Assembly (NCBI GenBank): GCA_023392035.1
Contig: JAEVZY010000392.1
Location: forward strand, 1 to 16,013
Direction of reading: 5' to 3'
DNA length: 16,013 bases
Source: Pseudomonadota bacterium
GTDB taxonomy: Bacteria; Pseudomonadota; Gammaproteobacteria; Burkholderiales; Burkholderiaceae_D
Positions 1 to 7,777 of this stretch are shown here, piece after piece. Each line of letters starts with the position of its first letter. Position 1 is the first letter of the stretch. The notes under the pieces are model-generated. The model worked only from the letters and a program-made list of their open reading frames with translations, searched no databases and had not been told where the DNA came from. The position numbers and the translations under genes were made by a program.

Positions 1-1064
1 GTGAAGTGGTGCCGGTGGATGCGGCGCCCCTGGGCGCCGGCCACTTCGGTTTCACCAGGCACGTGCCGTACGGCGTGGTGGCAGCCATCACGCCCTTCAA
101 CGCGCCGATCAACCTGCTGGTGCAAAAGCTGGCGCCGGCGCTGGCGGCCGGCAATGCGGTGGTGGCCAAGCCGGCCCCGGCCGGCACCCGCGCCGCGCTG
201 CACTTGGCGGCTGAGCTGGTGAAAGCCGGCTTCCCGCAAGGCCTGTTCAATGTGGTGACGGGCGACAAGGAAGCAGCCCTGAACCTGGTTTCGCATCCAA
301 CCGTGCGCGCGGTGAGCTTCACCGGCGGCACCGTCGGCGGTGAAATCCTGATCCGCGCCGCCGGCAACAAGAAGTTCGTTTCCGAACTCGGCTCCAATGC
401 CGCCAATATCGTGCTGGCCGACGCCGACCTCGAAGACGCCGCCGCCAAGATTGCCGCCGCCGCCTTCGAAGCCAGCGGCCAGCAATGCATCTCGGCCCAG
501 CGCGTGATCGTCGAGCAGCCGGTGCTGGCGCGCTTTACCGACTTGTTCGTGGCGGCCGCCTCCAAACTCAAGGTCGGCCCGGCGGCTGATCCGACCACCG
601 ATGTCGGCCCGATGGTGTCCGAAGTCTCGGCCAGGCGCGTGATGGGCATGGTGGAAGATGCGCTGTCCAAGGGCGCCCAATGCGCCCTGCAGCCGAAGCA
701 GAATGGCGCCACCGTTTCGCCCGGCATCCTGGTGTCGGTGCCGCGTGCGGCGCGCCTGTGGCAGGAAGAAGTGTTCGGCCCCTTGGCGCTGGTGATGCCG
801 GCCGCCGATATCGACGAGGCGCTGGAACTGGCCAATGACTCGCCCTTCGGCTTGCAAGGCGCAGTGTTCACCAAGAGCCTCTCCGCCGCCTTCCGCTTCT
901 CGGAAGAGTTCGATGTCGGTTCGCTGTGGGTGAACGAAGCCAGCCGCTTCCGGCTCGACATGTATCCCTTCGGCGGCATGAAGCAAAGCGGCATCGGCCG
1001 TGAAGGCGTGCGCTACGCGATTGAAGAGCTGACCCAGCTCAAGTTCACGGGTATCAAGCTGTGA
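1..1064 (+). CDS. Aldehyde dehydrogenase, NAD(P)+-dependent (5' partial)
   Basis: Oxidises an aldehyde to the acid with NAD(P)+, probably in the cytosol. The frame is open from base 3 and the gene clearly begins upstream, so about 350 of the usual 470-500 residues are visible. Seen: the cofactor-binding stretch ITPFNAPINL and the AGNAVVAKPAP segment, the SFTGG turn, the general-base Glu in SELGSN (about 127 residues into the visible part) and the nucleophilic Cys in SGQQCISAQR (codon at 486-488). The EEVFGP and PFGGMKQSGIGREG motifs near the C-terminus are also intact, so the enzyme looks catalytically competent. The stop codon overlaps the GTG start of the next gene, which suggests translational coupling. 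Family is certain; substrate is not readable. Context suggests a semialdehyde or amino-aldehyde made in the same pathway. Confidence 0.95.
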   Translation, partial: EVVPVDAAPLGAGHFGFTRHVPYGVVAAITPFNAPINLLVQKLAPALAAGNAVVAKPAPAGTRAALHLAAELVKAGFPQGLFNVVTGDKEAALNLVSHPTVRAVSFTGGTVGGEILIRAAGNKKFVSELGSNAANIVLADADLEDAAAKIAAAAFEASGQQCISAQRVIVEQPVLARFTDLFVAAASKLKVGPAADPTTDVGPMVSEVSARRVMGMVEDALSKGAQCALQPKQNGATVSPGILVSVPRAARLWQEEVFGPLALVMPAADIDEALELANDSPFGLQGAVFTKSLSAAFRFSEEFDVGSLWVNEASRFRLDMYPFGGMKQSGIGREGVRYAIEELTQLKFTGIKL

Positions 1065-2455
1065 GCCTCAAGCGTCTGCAGGAAGTTTGCACCGCGCGCG
1101 GCCGCCGTGCCGTGACCGGCGCATTGAACCAGTCGGCCGCAGCCGGCATGCAAGCCTTTGCCCAAGGCGGCAATGCCTTCGACGCGGCGCTGGCTGCCGC
1201 CTTCGTGGAAACGGTCGCCTTGCCGATGAAATGCGGCCTGGGCGGCGATGTGATCGCGCTGTTCCGCGTCAAGGGCGGTCCGGTGCAAGCCTTGTTCTCG
1301 GTGGGCCCGGGCGCGGCCAGCCTGGCCAGCAACAAGCTGGAAAAGCTGGGACCCAAGTCGGTCGGCATTCCCGGTGCGCCGGATGGCTATGCCACCCTGC
1401 ACGGCTTTGCCCGTCTGCCGCTGGCGCAACTGGTGAAGCCGGCGGTATCGGCCGCGAAAAACGGCGTGTGGTGGACCCGCACCAGCCTGTCTTATCTGCC
1501 GGAATCGCGCGAGCTGCTGCAGAAGTGGAGCCCGGATTGCGTCTACCTGAAACAGGCCAATCCCAAGGTCGGCGATCCGCTGCATCTGCCGGGGCTGGGC
1601 GATGTGCTGGAGCAGTTCGCTGCCAGCGGCGCCTTGCTGTGGCACGGTGCCGCCGGTGCGCAATTGGTGTCGGAGCTGCGCGCGCGCGGCGGCTTTTTGA
1701 CGGAAGAAGACTTGCGCGTGCGCCCGGCAAAGATCGTCGAGCCGCGCGTGACCGACTTCGGCAACGGCAAGCGCCTGTACGCGACGCCGGCGCCGACCCA
1801 TGGCGGCTTGCTGGGCGAAGTGTTGCAGCGTCTCTTGCAAACCCATGAAGAACAAGCCAAGGTGGTGGCCGACATGCGCGCCGCCGCCAAGGCCGCCGGC
1901 CGCGATGCGCGCGACCAGGGCACTTCGCTGGTCACCGCTGCCGATGATGAAGGCAATGCGGTGGTGCTGGTGCACAGCAATTCCTTCCCGCGCTTCGGCT
2001 CGGGCATCGTGCTGTCCAACGGCCTGGTGCTGAACAACCGCCCGGGACGCGGTTTCGATCTGCAGGCGCCGGAAGGTTCCGCCACCGCGCAAGGTCCGGG
2101 CAAGATGCCGCCGACCACACTGCATGCCTGGGCGCTGGAAGACGAACACGGCCTGACCTTCGGCGGCACGCCGGGCGGCGTCAACCAGTTGCCGTGGAAT
2201 GTGCAGTCGCTGTCGCAATTGCTGCAGGGCGCGGCGCTGGCCGAAGTCGTGACTTCGCCGCGCTGGGCCACCGATGAGCCGGGCAATATTTCGGCCGAAC
2301 CGGGCGCCGCGCTCGATCCCGCGCGCCCCGATGTGAAAGCGCTTGAACCCCTGTCGCTGCGTTCGGTGCAGCAGTTCATGCGCATACGACCCGACGGCAG
2401 CCTGGAAGCAGCCGCGGATCCCCGCACCAACGCACAGGCCAGTGCGGCCTACTGA
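1061..2455 (+). CDS. Divergent gamma-glutamyltranspeptidase-family Ntn hydrolase
   Basis: 464 residues, shorter than classical GGT (about 530-580). There is no signal peptide, so it is probably cytosolic, unlike periplasmic Ggt. Members of this family self-cleave before a Thr that becomes the N-terminal nucleophile. Here that Thr is most likely T288 in DQGTSLVTAADDEGNAV, followed by the family-typical FGSGIVLSNGLVLNN segment. The N-terminal part has the AGMQAFAQGGNAFDAALAA and GLGGD motifs. However, the residues that hold glutamate in true GGTs are altered: the DxREMAP region reads FSVGPGAASL (79-88), the Ser-Ser of SSMTPT reads GKMPPT (347-352), and TTH at the nucleophile reads GTS. It is therefore probably an amidase for another substrate. 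The start is GTG, overlapping the aldehyde dehydrogenase stop as GTGA. Family placement is firm; the reaction is inferred. Confidence 0.85.
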   Translation: MSLKRLQEVCTARGRRAVTGALNQSAAAGMQAFAQGGNAFDAALAAAFVETVALPMKCGLGGDVIALFRVKGGPVQALFSVGPGAASLASNKLEKLGPKSVGIPGAPDGYATLHGFARLPLAQLVKPAVSAAKNGVWWTRTSLSYLPESRELLQKWSPDCVYLKQANPKVGDPLHLPGLGDVLEQFAASGALLWHGAAGAQLVSELRARGGFLTEEDLRVRPAKIVEPRVTDFGNGKRLYATPAPTHGGLLGEVLQRLLQTHEEQAKVVADMRAAAKAAGRDARDQGTSLVTAADDEGNAVVLVHSNSFPRFGSGIVLSNGLVLNNRPGRGFDLQAPEGSATAQGPGKMPPTTLHAWALEDEHGLTFGGTPGGVNQLPWNVQSLSQLLQGAALAEVVTSPRWATDEPGNISAEPGAALDPARPDVKALEPLSLRSVQQFMRIRPDGSLEAAADPRTNAQASAAY

Positions 2456-2463
2456 AGAAAACC

Positions 2464-3039
2464 ATGGAACTGAAAAAATCCTTCGACACCCGTTTTTCTC
2501 CTGAAGACACCTGGGCCGGCCTGTCCGACATCCACCTGGTGGCCAGCTGCCTGCCCGGCGCTTCCATCACCGAAGAAATCAAGGCCGATGAATACAAGGG
2601 CCTGCTGTCGGTGAAGGTCGGTCCCCTGGCCGCCAACTTCGCCGGCCTGATCTCGATTGCGCGCGATGAAGCGGCCAAGGTGGCGACCGTCACCGGCAAG
2701 GGCGCGGACGCCAAGAGCAGCTCGCGCGTGTCGGCCACCATGCGTTACACGGTTGCTGCCGGCACGGACGGCGGCGCCAATGTGGAAATCGTTTCCGACA
2801 TCAGCCTGGCCGGCGCCCTGGCGCAGTTCGGCAAGGCGGCCGTGATGCAGGAAATCGCCAACCGCATGACCAATGAATTCGTGCGCCAGTTCGAAGCGCG
2901 CATGGCGCAGCGCCTGGGCGAAGAAGGCGCGGGCGAAGTGGAAGCGGCAGCGCCGCAATCGCTGGATGCCGGCAAGCTCTTGTGGGGCGTGGCCAAGGAT
3001 CGCGTATCCGGCATGTTCCGCAAGAAGGACGAACAGTAG
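2464..3039 (+). CDS. CoxG-like SRPBCC protein (CO dehydrogenase subunit G family)
   Basis: 191 residues. The first 150 fit the CoxG/SRPBCC fold: an opening MELKKSF strand, the family pattern DTWAGLSDIHLVASCLPGA, KVGPLAANFAG in the middle, and the C-terminal helix around AQFGKAAVMQEIANRMTNEF. The C-terminus (about 170-191, LLWGVAKDRVSGMFRKKDEQ) is a short hydrophobic then basic stretch that could touch the membrane. CoxG proteins accompany molybdenum hydroxylases of the CO/xanthine dehydrogenase family and are thought to bind them to the membrane or pass them a quinone-like ligand. No such hydroxylase is in the window, so one is expected upstream or elsewhere. The start ATG lies 8 bases after the preceding stop, with GAAGAAAA as a modest ribosome-binding site. 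Operon membership is likely. Confidence 0.85.
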   Translation: MELKKSFDTRFSPEDTWAGLSDIHLVASCLPGASITEEIKADEYKGLLSVKVGPLAANFAGLISIARDEAAKVATVTGKGADAKSSSRVSATMRYTVAAGTDGGANVEIVSDISLAGALAQFGKAAVMQEIANRMTNEFVRQFEARMAQRLGEEGAGEVEAAAPQSLDAGKLLWGVAKDRVSGMFRKKDEQ

Positions 3040-3210
3040 AAAAGTTCAGAAATAAAAATCAGTAAAAGCGGCTCAGGCAAGCGCACGCAAGAGGCGCAGC
3101 ACAAGAAGGGCAGTACCGCAGGGCCACCACACAGCGTAGCCAGCAGTAAAAACCAGCAAGACCGATCGATGCCTTTCGAGGCCATCCTTTACCCCAATGG
3201 AGATAGAACC
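3040..3210 (+). other. Spacer between coxG-like gene and ABC transporter
   Basis: 171 bases without a credible gene. The first 30 are A-rich and the remainder is purine-rich. I see no strong hairpin terminator and no convincing -35/-10 pair, so it is open whether the transporter has its own promoter here or is only read through from upstream. A GGAG ribosome-binding site lies near the end, just before the ATG at 3211. Confidence 0.4.
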
Positions 3211-4347
3211 ATGCAAGTGAAAGCAATCCCCCAAATCCTCGCGCTGGCGGGCCTCCTGGCCGCCGGTTCGGCCATGGCGCAGCAGACCATCAAGATCGGC
3301 CTGGTGCAGCCCGTGACCGGTTCGGTCGCCTACAACGGTGCTGCCGATATCGAAGGCTCCAAGCTGGCCGTCGAAGAGCGCAATGCCAAGGGCGGTGTGC
3401 TGGGCAAGAAGGTTGAGCTGGTGATCGAAGACGGCCAGTGCAAGCCGGCCAACTCGGTCAATGCTGCTGAAAAGCTGATCCAGAAAGACAAGGTTGTCGC
3501 GCTGTCGGGCGCCTTCTGCTCCTCCGCGACCGCGGCCGTGATGCCGATCGCCGAAAAATACAAGATGCCGCTGGTGACCGGCGTGTCGTCCATGGCCGAC
3601 CTCACCGAGAAGGGCAACAAGTACTTCTTCCGCGCCACCGAAACCGACGCACTGCTGGCCCAGACTTTCGCCACCATCCTGACCAAGAACCTGGGCCTGA
3701 AGAACGTGGCCTACATCGGCGTCAACGATGACTGGGGCCGCGGCGGCGTGACCGAGTTTTCCAAGCACCTGACCGCGCTGGGCGCCGGCACCGCCATGAA
3801 GGAATACTTCGACCATGGCACCACCGACTTCTACACCCTGCTGACCAAGCTGAAGGCCTCCAAGGCCGACGGCGTGTTCGTCGCCGCTGAAACGCAGGAC
3901 GGCTCGATCCTGGTCAAGCAGATGAAAGAACTGGGTCTGAACATCAAGGTGTTCGGCGTCGGCTCCTGGGCTACCGCTGACTTCATCAAGCTGGCCGGTC
4001 CCGCTTCGGAAGGCATCTACGCTGCCGTGCCTTACTCGGCCACCATGGAAACGCCCAAGAACCAGGCTTTCGCCAAGGCTTACCAGGCCAAGTACGGCGT
4101 GTTCCCGGGCAAGTACGGCGCTGCCGGCTATAACGCCACCAACATCCTGATGGATGCCATCCAGCGCGCCGGTTCGACCGATGCCGAGAAGATCCGCGAA
4201 GCCCTGGCCAAGACCGACTATGAAGGCCCGAACGGCAAGTTCAAGTTCAACAACAAGGGTCAGGCTTTCGGCTTCAACGTGGTGCTGGTGCAGATCACCG
4301 GCGCCCAGCCGAAGGTGGTCGCGATGGCGCCTGTCGTTCAGCACTAA
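3211..4347 (+). CDS. Branched-chain-type ABC transporter, periplasmic substrate-binding protein
   Basis: 378 residues. It captures the substrate in the periplasm for the permeases encoded next. The start ATG at 3211 is chosen because it follows GGAGATAG and gives a clean Sec signal peptide: basic-hydrophobic MQVKAIPQILALAGLLAAGS with AMA at 21-23 and cleavage before QQTIKIG. The mature part is a Peripla_BP_6 (LivJ-like) protein: IGLVQPVTGSVAYNG at its start, LSGAFCSSATAAVMPIAEKY in the first lobe, the DDWGRGG and TDFYTLL segments and the AGYNATNILMDAI helix. An upstream in-frame ATG at 3169 would bury the signal peptide and is less likely. The LivJ family also binds amides, aromatic acids and urea-like solutes, so an amino acid ligand is not assured; the neighbouring catabolic genes argue for a pathway substrate. 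Confidence 0.93.
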   Translation: MQVKAIPQILALAGLLAAGSAMAQQTIKIGLVQPVTGSVAYNGAADIEGSKLAVEERNAKGGVLGKKVELVIEDGQCKPANSVNAAEKLIQKDKVVALSGAFCSSATAAVMPIAEKYKMPLVTGVSSMADLTEKGNKYFFRATETDALLAQTFATILTKNLGLKNVAYIGVNDDWGRGGVTEFSKHLTALGAGTAMKEYFDHGTTDFYTLLTKLKASKADGVFVAAETQDGSILVKQMKELGLNIKVFGVGSWATADFIKLAGPASEGIYAAVPYSATMETPKNQAFAKAYQAKYGVFPGKYGAAGYNATNILMDAIQRAGSTDAEKIREALAKTDYEGPNGKFKFNNKGQAFGFNVVLVQITGAQPKVVAMAPVVQH

Positions 4348-4380
4348 TCCTAAACCCCAGAAGCAGAAGGAAAGCCGATA

Positions 4381-5253
4381 GTGGACCTGTTCCTGCAATT
4401 CTTAGCCAATGGTCTGGTGACCGGGGTCTTCTACGCGCTTTCCGCGCTTGGACTGACCCTCATCTTTGGCCTGATGAGGGTCGTCAATTTCGCCCATGGC
4501 GAGTTCTACATGATTGGCGGCCTGCTCGGTTGGTATGTGACTTCCACCCTCGGGATGGATTTCTTTACCGGCCTGATCCTGGTGGCTGCCATCATGGCCG
4601 TGTTCGGCTGGCTGGTCGACCGCGTGCTGATCGAGCGTGTGCGCGGGCAGGGTGAAGAACCCGGCATCCTGCTCACCATCGGTCTGTCGATCTTCCTGGT
4701 CAACACCGCCTTGCTGATCGTCGGTACCGCGCCGCAGAAAGTGGTGGGACCGACCAACAACATGCCGCTGTTCCTGGGACCGATCGTGCTGACCAAGCTG
4801 CGCCTGTTCGCGGTGGCCACCTGCATCGTGGCAATCACGCTCTCGCATCTGTTGATCAAGAAAACCCGGCTGGGTCGCGCCATGCGCGCCACCTTCCAGG
4901 ACCCGATGGCGGCGCAACTGGTGGGTATCAAGACCGCGCAGGTGTATGCCTCGACCTTTGCCCTGGGTTCCACCCTGGCGGCGATTGCCGGCATGCTGCT
5001 GGGCTCGATCTACGTGGCGCAAGTCGGCGTGGGCAGCCTGGTGAGCCTGAAAGCCTTTGTGGTGGTGATCCTGGGCGGCATGGGCAGCTTTGCCGGCGCC
5101 ATTGTCGGCGGCCTGATCCTGGGCGTGGCCGAACAGATGTGGGGCGGTTATGTCTCCACCGGCCTGGTCGACATCATCGGCTTCATCCTGGTGATCCTGA
5201 TCCTGATTTTCCGGCCCTATGGCTTGTTCTCCAAACGCGGCGAGAGGGCATAA
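4381..5253 (+). CDS. livH: Branched-chain-type ABC transporter permease, LivH type
   Basis: 290 residues, the standard LivH length, with about eight hydrophobic segments in the inner membrane. Seen: the LivH signature NFAHGEFYMIGG (36-47), the cytoplasmic coupling loop around GRAMRATFQDPMAAQLVGI (from 165) that contacts the ATPases, and the conserved VVVILGGMGSFAGAIVGG near the C-terminus. The start codon is GTG at 4381, preceded by AAGGAAAG. The 33-base gap after the binding-protein gene holds no terminator, so both are probably on one message. It pairs with the next gene to form the translocation pore. The symbol reflects family homology; substrate specificity is not established. Confidence 0.93.
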   Translation: MDLFLQFLANGLVTGVFYALSALGLTLIFGLMRVVNFAHGEFYMIGGLLGWYVTSTLGMDFFTGLILVAAIMAVFGWLVDRVLIERVRGQGEEPGILLTIGLSIFLVNTALLIVGTAPQKVVGPTNNMPLFLGPIVLTKLRLFAVATCIVAITLSHLLIKKTRLGRAMRATFQDPMAAQLVGIKTAQVYASTFALGSTLAAIAGMLLGSIYVAQVGVGSLVSLKAFVVVILGGMGSFAGAIVGGLILGVAEQMWGGYVSTGLVDIIGFILVILILIFRPYGLFSKRGERA

Positions 5254-5257
5254 GCAC

Positions 5258-6262
5258 ATGAAGTTCGAACGCAATGCGATAGTCGCCTTCGTCGCCATCA
5301 TGGCGGTGTTGGGGGCGCTGGTCTCGGACCAGTACCTGATCCATATCGGGATCTTGATTCTGTTCTACGCCGTGCTGGGCCTTTCGCTCAACATGGTGGT
5401 GGGCTATGTGGGCGAGTTCTCGCTCGGCCATACGGCTTTTCTCGGCATCGGCGCCTACGTGGCGGCGATCTTCTCGTCCAAGCTGGGCGTGCCGATGTGG
5501 TTGACGGTGCCGCTGGCCGGCATCATCTCGGCCGTGTTCGGTTACCTGATCGGCCTGATCACGCTGCGCCTGCAAGGTCCGTTCTTCGTGATCGTGACCC
5601 TGGCCTTTGCCGAAGTGCTGCGCCTGGTGGCCGACAACTGGGTCTGGCTGACCAATGGCCCGATGGGCATTGCCGGCATCGCCCAGCCGCAGGCGATTGC
5701 TTCGGCATCCAACCTCGGCGCCAAGCAGTTCTACTTCTACATCGCGCTGGCGATTTTCGTGTTCACCATTTTCGTCGCCTGGCGCTTTGTGTATTCGAAC
5801 GCGGGCCGGGCGGCAGTGGCGATCCGCGAGAACCGCTACGTGGCGCAATCGGTGGGCATCAAGCCCTTGAGCTACGCGATGCTGGCTTTCGTGCTGGGCG
5901 CCATGCTGGCCGGATTGGCGGGCGGCTTCTATGCCCACTACATCTCTTTCGTCGGCAGCGAAGTGTTCAAGTTCTCCTTCATGATCACCATGATCATCGT
6001 GGTGCTGATGGGCGGCAAGGGCACGCTGGTGGGACCGATCGTGGGCGCGGTGCTGGTCACCCTGCTGGAGGAATACCTGCGCGAAGCCAAGGAATTGCGC
6101 ATGACCATCTTCGGCCTGATCGTGATGGCGATCGTGCTGTTCCTGCCGAATGGCTTGATGGGTTTCCTGCACAAGCGTCGCGAGCGCTATGAGAGCAAAG
6201 AGGGTAGCGCAGAGACAGCCAACAATACCAAGGCGCCGGCAGTGGAGGCGGGACAGGCATGA
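5258..6262 (+). CDS. livM: Branched-chain-type ABC transporter permease, LivM type
   Basis: 334 residues with around nine to ten hydrophobic segments. Seen: the LivM hallmark GYVGEFSLGHTAFLGIGAY (49-67), the LQGPFFVIVTLAFAEVLRL segment, the coupling loop GRAAVAIREN (183-192) and the C-terminal GGKGTLVGPIVGA stretch. The start ATG at 5258 lies 4 bases after the livH stop, with GAGAGGG as ribosome-binding site; an earlier in-frame start at 5219 would overlap livH and add a non-hydrophobic tail. The C-terminal 25 residues (ESKEGSAETANNTKAPAVEAG) form a polar cytoplasmic tail. The stop overlaps the livG start as ATGA. Confidence 0.93.
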   Translation: MKFERNAIVAFVAIMAVLGALVSDQYLIHIGILILFYAVLGLSLNMVVGYVGEFSLGHTAFLGIGAYVAAIFSSKLGVPMWLTVPLAGIISAVFGYLIGLITLRLQGPFFVIVTLAFAEVLRLVADNWVWLTNGPMGIAGIAQPQAIASASNLGAKQFYFYIALAIFVFTIFVAWRFVYSNAGRAAVAIRENRYVAQSVGIKPLSYAMLAFVLGAMLAGLAGGFYAHYISFVGSEVFKFSFMITMIIVVLMGGKGTLVGPIVGAVLVTLLEEYLREAKELRMTIFGLIVMAIVLFLPNGLMGFLHKRRERYESKEGSAETANNTKAPAVEAGQA

Positions 6263-7032
6263 CGACAGCACTGATGACAGTGGAAGGACTGTCCAAATCC
6301 TTCGGCGGCATCAAGGCCGTGCAGAACATCGGCTTCACGCTCGGCCAGGGTGAGATCCTGGGATTGATCGGCCCCAACGGCGCCGGCAAGACCACCTGCT
6401 TCAACCTGATCACGGGCTTTTATACCCCTGACATGGGCCGTGTGACCTTCCGTGGCCGCGACATTACCGGCATCAAGCCGCATGCGGTGGCGCAGTCGGG
6501 CATCGTGCGCAGCTTCCAGAAGACCAACATCTTGAAGCGCCTGTCGGTGTTCGAAAACGTCCTGGCCGGGCATTACATGCAGGCGCGCCAGTCGCTGTGG
6601 CACACCTTCTTTCCGAATGCCGCGGTGGCAAAGGTGGAGCGCGAAATCCGCGACAGCGCGGCCGAGATCATCCACATGATGGGCCTGTCCGAGCGCATGA
6701 ACGCGCCGGCTTCGCTTTTGTCCTGCGGCGAATTGCGCCTGCTGGAAGTGGCAGTCGCCCTGGCGGCCAAGCCTTCGGTGCTGATGCTGGACGAGCCGGC
6801 GGCCGGCTTGAACAGCAGCGAAGCGCTGGCCTTCGGCGAGGTGCTGAAGAAAGTGCGCAAGGAACGGGTGGACGCCATCCTGCTGGTGGAACACAACATG
6901 TCGCTGGTGATGGGCGTGTCCGACCGCCTGGTGGTGATGAACTTCGGAGAGAAGCTGGCCGAGGGCAGCCCGACCGAAATCCAGGGCAACCCGCAAGTGG
7001 TTGAGGCTTATCTCGGAAAGGCGAGGAACTGA
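6259..7032 (+). CDS. livG: ABC transporter ATP-binding protein, LivG type
   Basis: 257 residues; one of two ATPases that power the importer at the cytoplasmic face. Seen: Walker A GPNGAGKTT (38-46), a Q-loop at RSFQKTNIL (85-93), the ABC signature region LLSCGELRLLE (153-163), Walker B LMLDEPAAGLN (from 175) and the switch His in LLVEHNMSLVM. The C-terminal segment FGEKLAEGSPTEIQGNPQVVEAYLG is the BCA_ABC_TP_C extension typical of LivG. The third signature residue is Cys, where LivG usually has Tyr or Gly; this is a mild variation and probably harmless. It overlaps the livM stop by 4 bases and the livF start by 1 base. Confidence 0.94.
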   Translation: MTTALMTVEGLSKSFGGIKAVQNIGFTLGQGEILGLIGPNGAGKTTCFNLITGFYTPDMGRVTFRGRDITGIKPHAVAQSGIVRSFQKTNILKRLSVFENVLAGHYMQARQSLWHTFFPNAAVAKVEREIRDSAAEIIHMMGLSERMNAPASLLSCGELRLLEVAVALAAKPSVLMLDEPAAGLNSSEALAFGEVLKKVRKERVDAILLVEHNMSLVMGVSDRLVVMNFGEKLAEGSPTEIQGNPQVVEAYLGKARN

Positions 7033-7772
7033 TGACGACTCACCAGGCAAAACCGGCGCACTCGGCGCGCCTTGAATTGGACAACGTACGCGTGGCCTAT
7101 GGCCGCGCCGAAGCCCTGCATGGCGTTTCCCTGGTGGTGGAGCCAGGCGAGATCATCGCCCTGATCGGCGCCAACGGCGCCGGCAAGAGCACCACCCTGC
7201 GCGCCATCTCCGGCCTCTTGGGACCGACCGCCGGCAAGATCCGCTGGGATGGTGAAGAGATCGGCGGCATGAGCCCGGAGCAGATCATCGCCCGCGGCAT
7301 TGCCCACTGCCCGGAAGAACGGCACGTGTGGCCCGACATGTCGGTGTACGAGAACCTGCAGCTGGGTGCTTACCTGTGCCGCGATCGGGCTGAAGTGGAG
7401 CGCCGCATCGGCCTCGCCTTCGACCGCTTCCCGCGTTTGAAAGAACGCGAGAAGCAGTTGGCCGGCACGCTCTCCGGCGGCGAACAGCAGATGCTGGCGA
7501 TTGCGCGCGCGCTGATGTCCGAGCCGCGCCTGCTGCTGCTGGACGAGCCCAGCCTTGGCCTGTCGCCGATGATGGCCAATGAGGTCTTCAATGTCGTGCG
7601 CGACATCAACCAGCACGGCGTGACCGTGGTGGTGGTGGAACAGAACATCCACAACGCCTTGTCGGTGGCTTCGCGCGCCTACGTGCTGGAGACCGGCAGC
7701 GTGGTGGCACATAACGATTCGGCCAGTTTGCTCAAGGACGAGCAGTTGCTGCATGCCTATCTGGGAGGTTGA
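7032..7772 (+). CDS. livF: ABC transporter ATP-binding protein, LivF type
   Basis: 246 residues; the partner ATPase to LivG. Seen: Walker A GANGAGKST (46-54), the LivF-typical CPEERHVWPDMSVYENL segment (from 93), a perfect LSGGEQQMLAIARAL signature (from 147), Walker B LLLLDEPSLGLSP (from 167) and the switch-His position occupied by Gln in VVVEQNIHNAL, as is usual in LivF proteins. The N-terminus is about ten residues longer than in most LivF proteins (MTTHQAKPAHSARLELDNV). The start overlaps the livG stop as TGATG, so translation is probably coupled. Confidence 0.94.
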   Translation: MTTHQAKPAHSARLELDNVRVAYGRAEALHGVSLVVEPGEIIALIGANGAGKSTTLRAISGLLGPTAGKIRWDGEEIGGMSPEQIIARGIAHCPEERHVWPDMSVYENLQLGAYLCRDRAEVERRIGLAFDRFPRLKEREKQLAGTLSGGEQQMLAIARALMSEPRLLLLDEPSLGLSPMMANEVFNVVRDINQHGVTVVVVEQNIHNALSVASRAYVLETGSVVAHNDSASLLKDEQLLHAYLGG

Positions 7773-7777
7773 GGTCA

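Noticed and set aside
1013..2218. Long minus-strand open frame (401 codons) opposite the GGT-like gene
   Set aside because: Composition is rich in Arg, Gln, His and Ala as expected for an antisense frame of GC-rich coding DNA; the + strand product has recognisable family motifs.
3073..4398. Long minus-strand open frame (441 codons) opposite the binding-protein gene
   Set aside because: Shadow of the clearly coding + strand gene; His/Gly/Gln-rich and without any motif.
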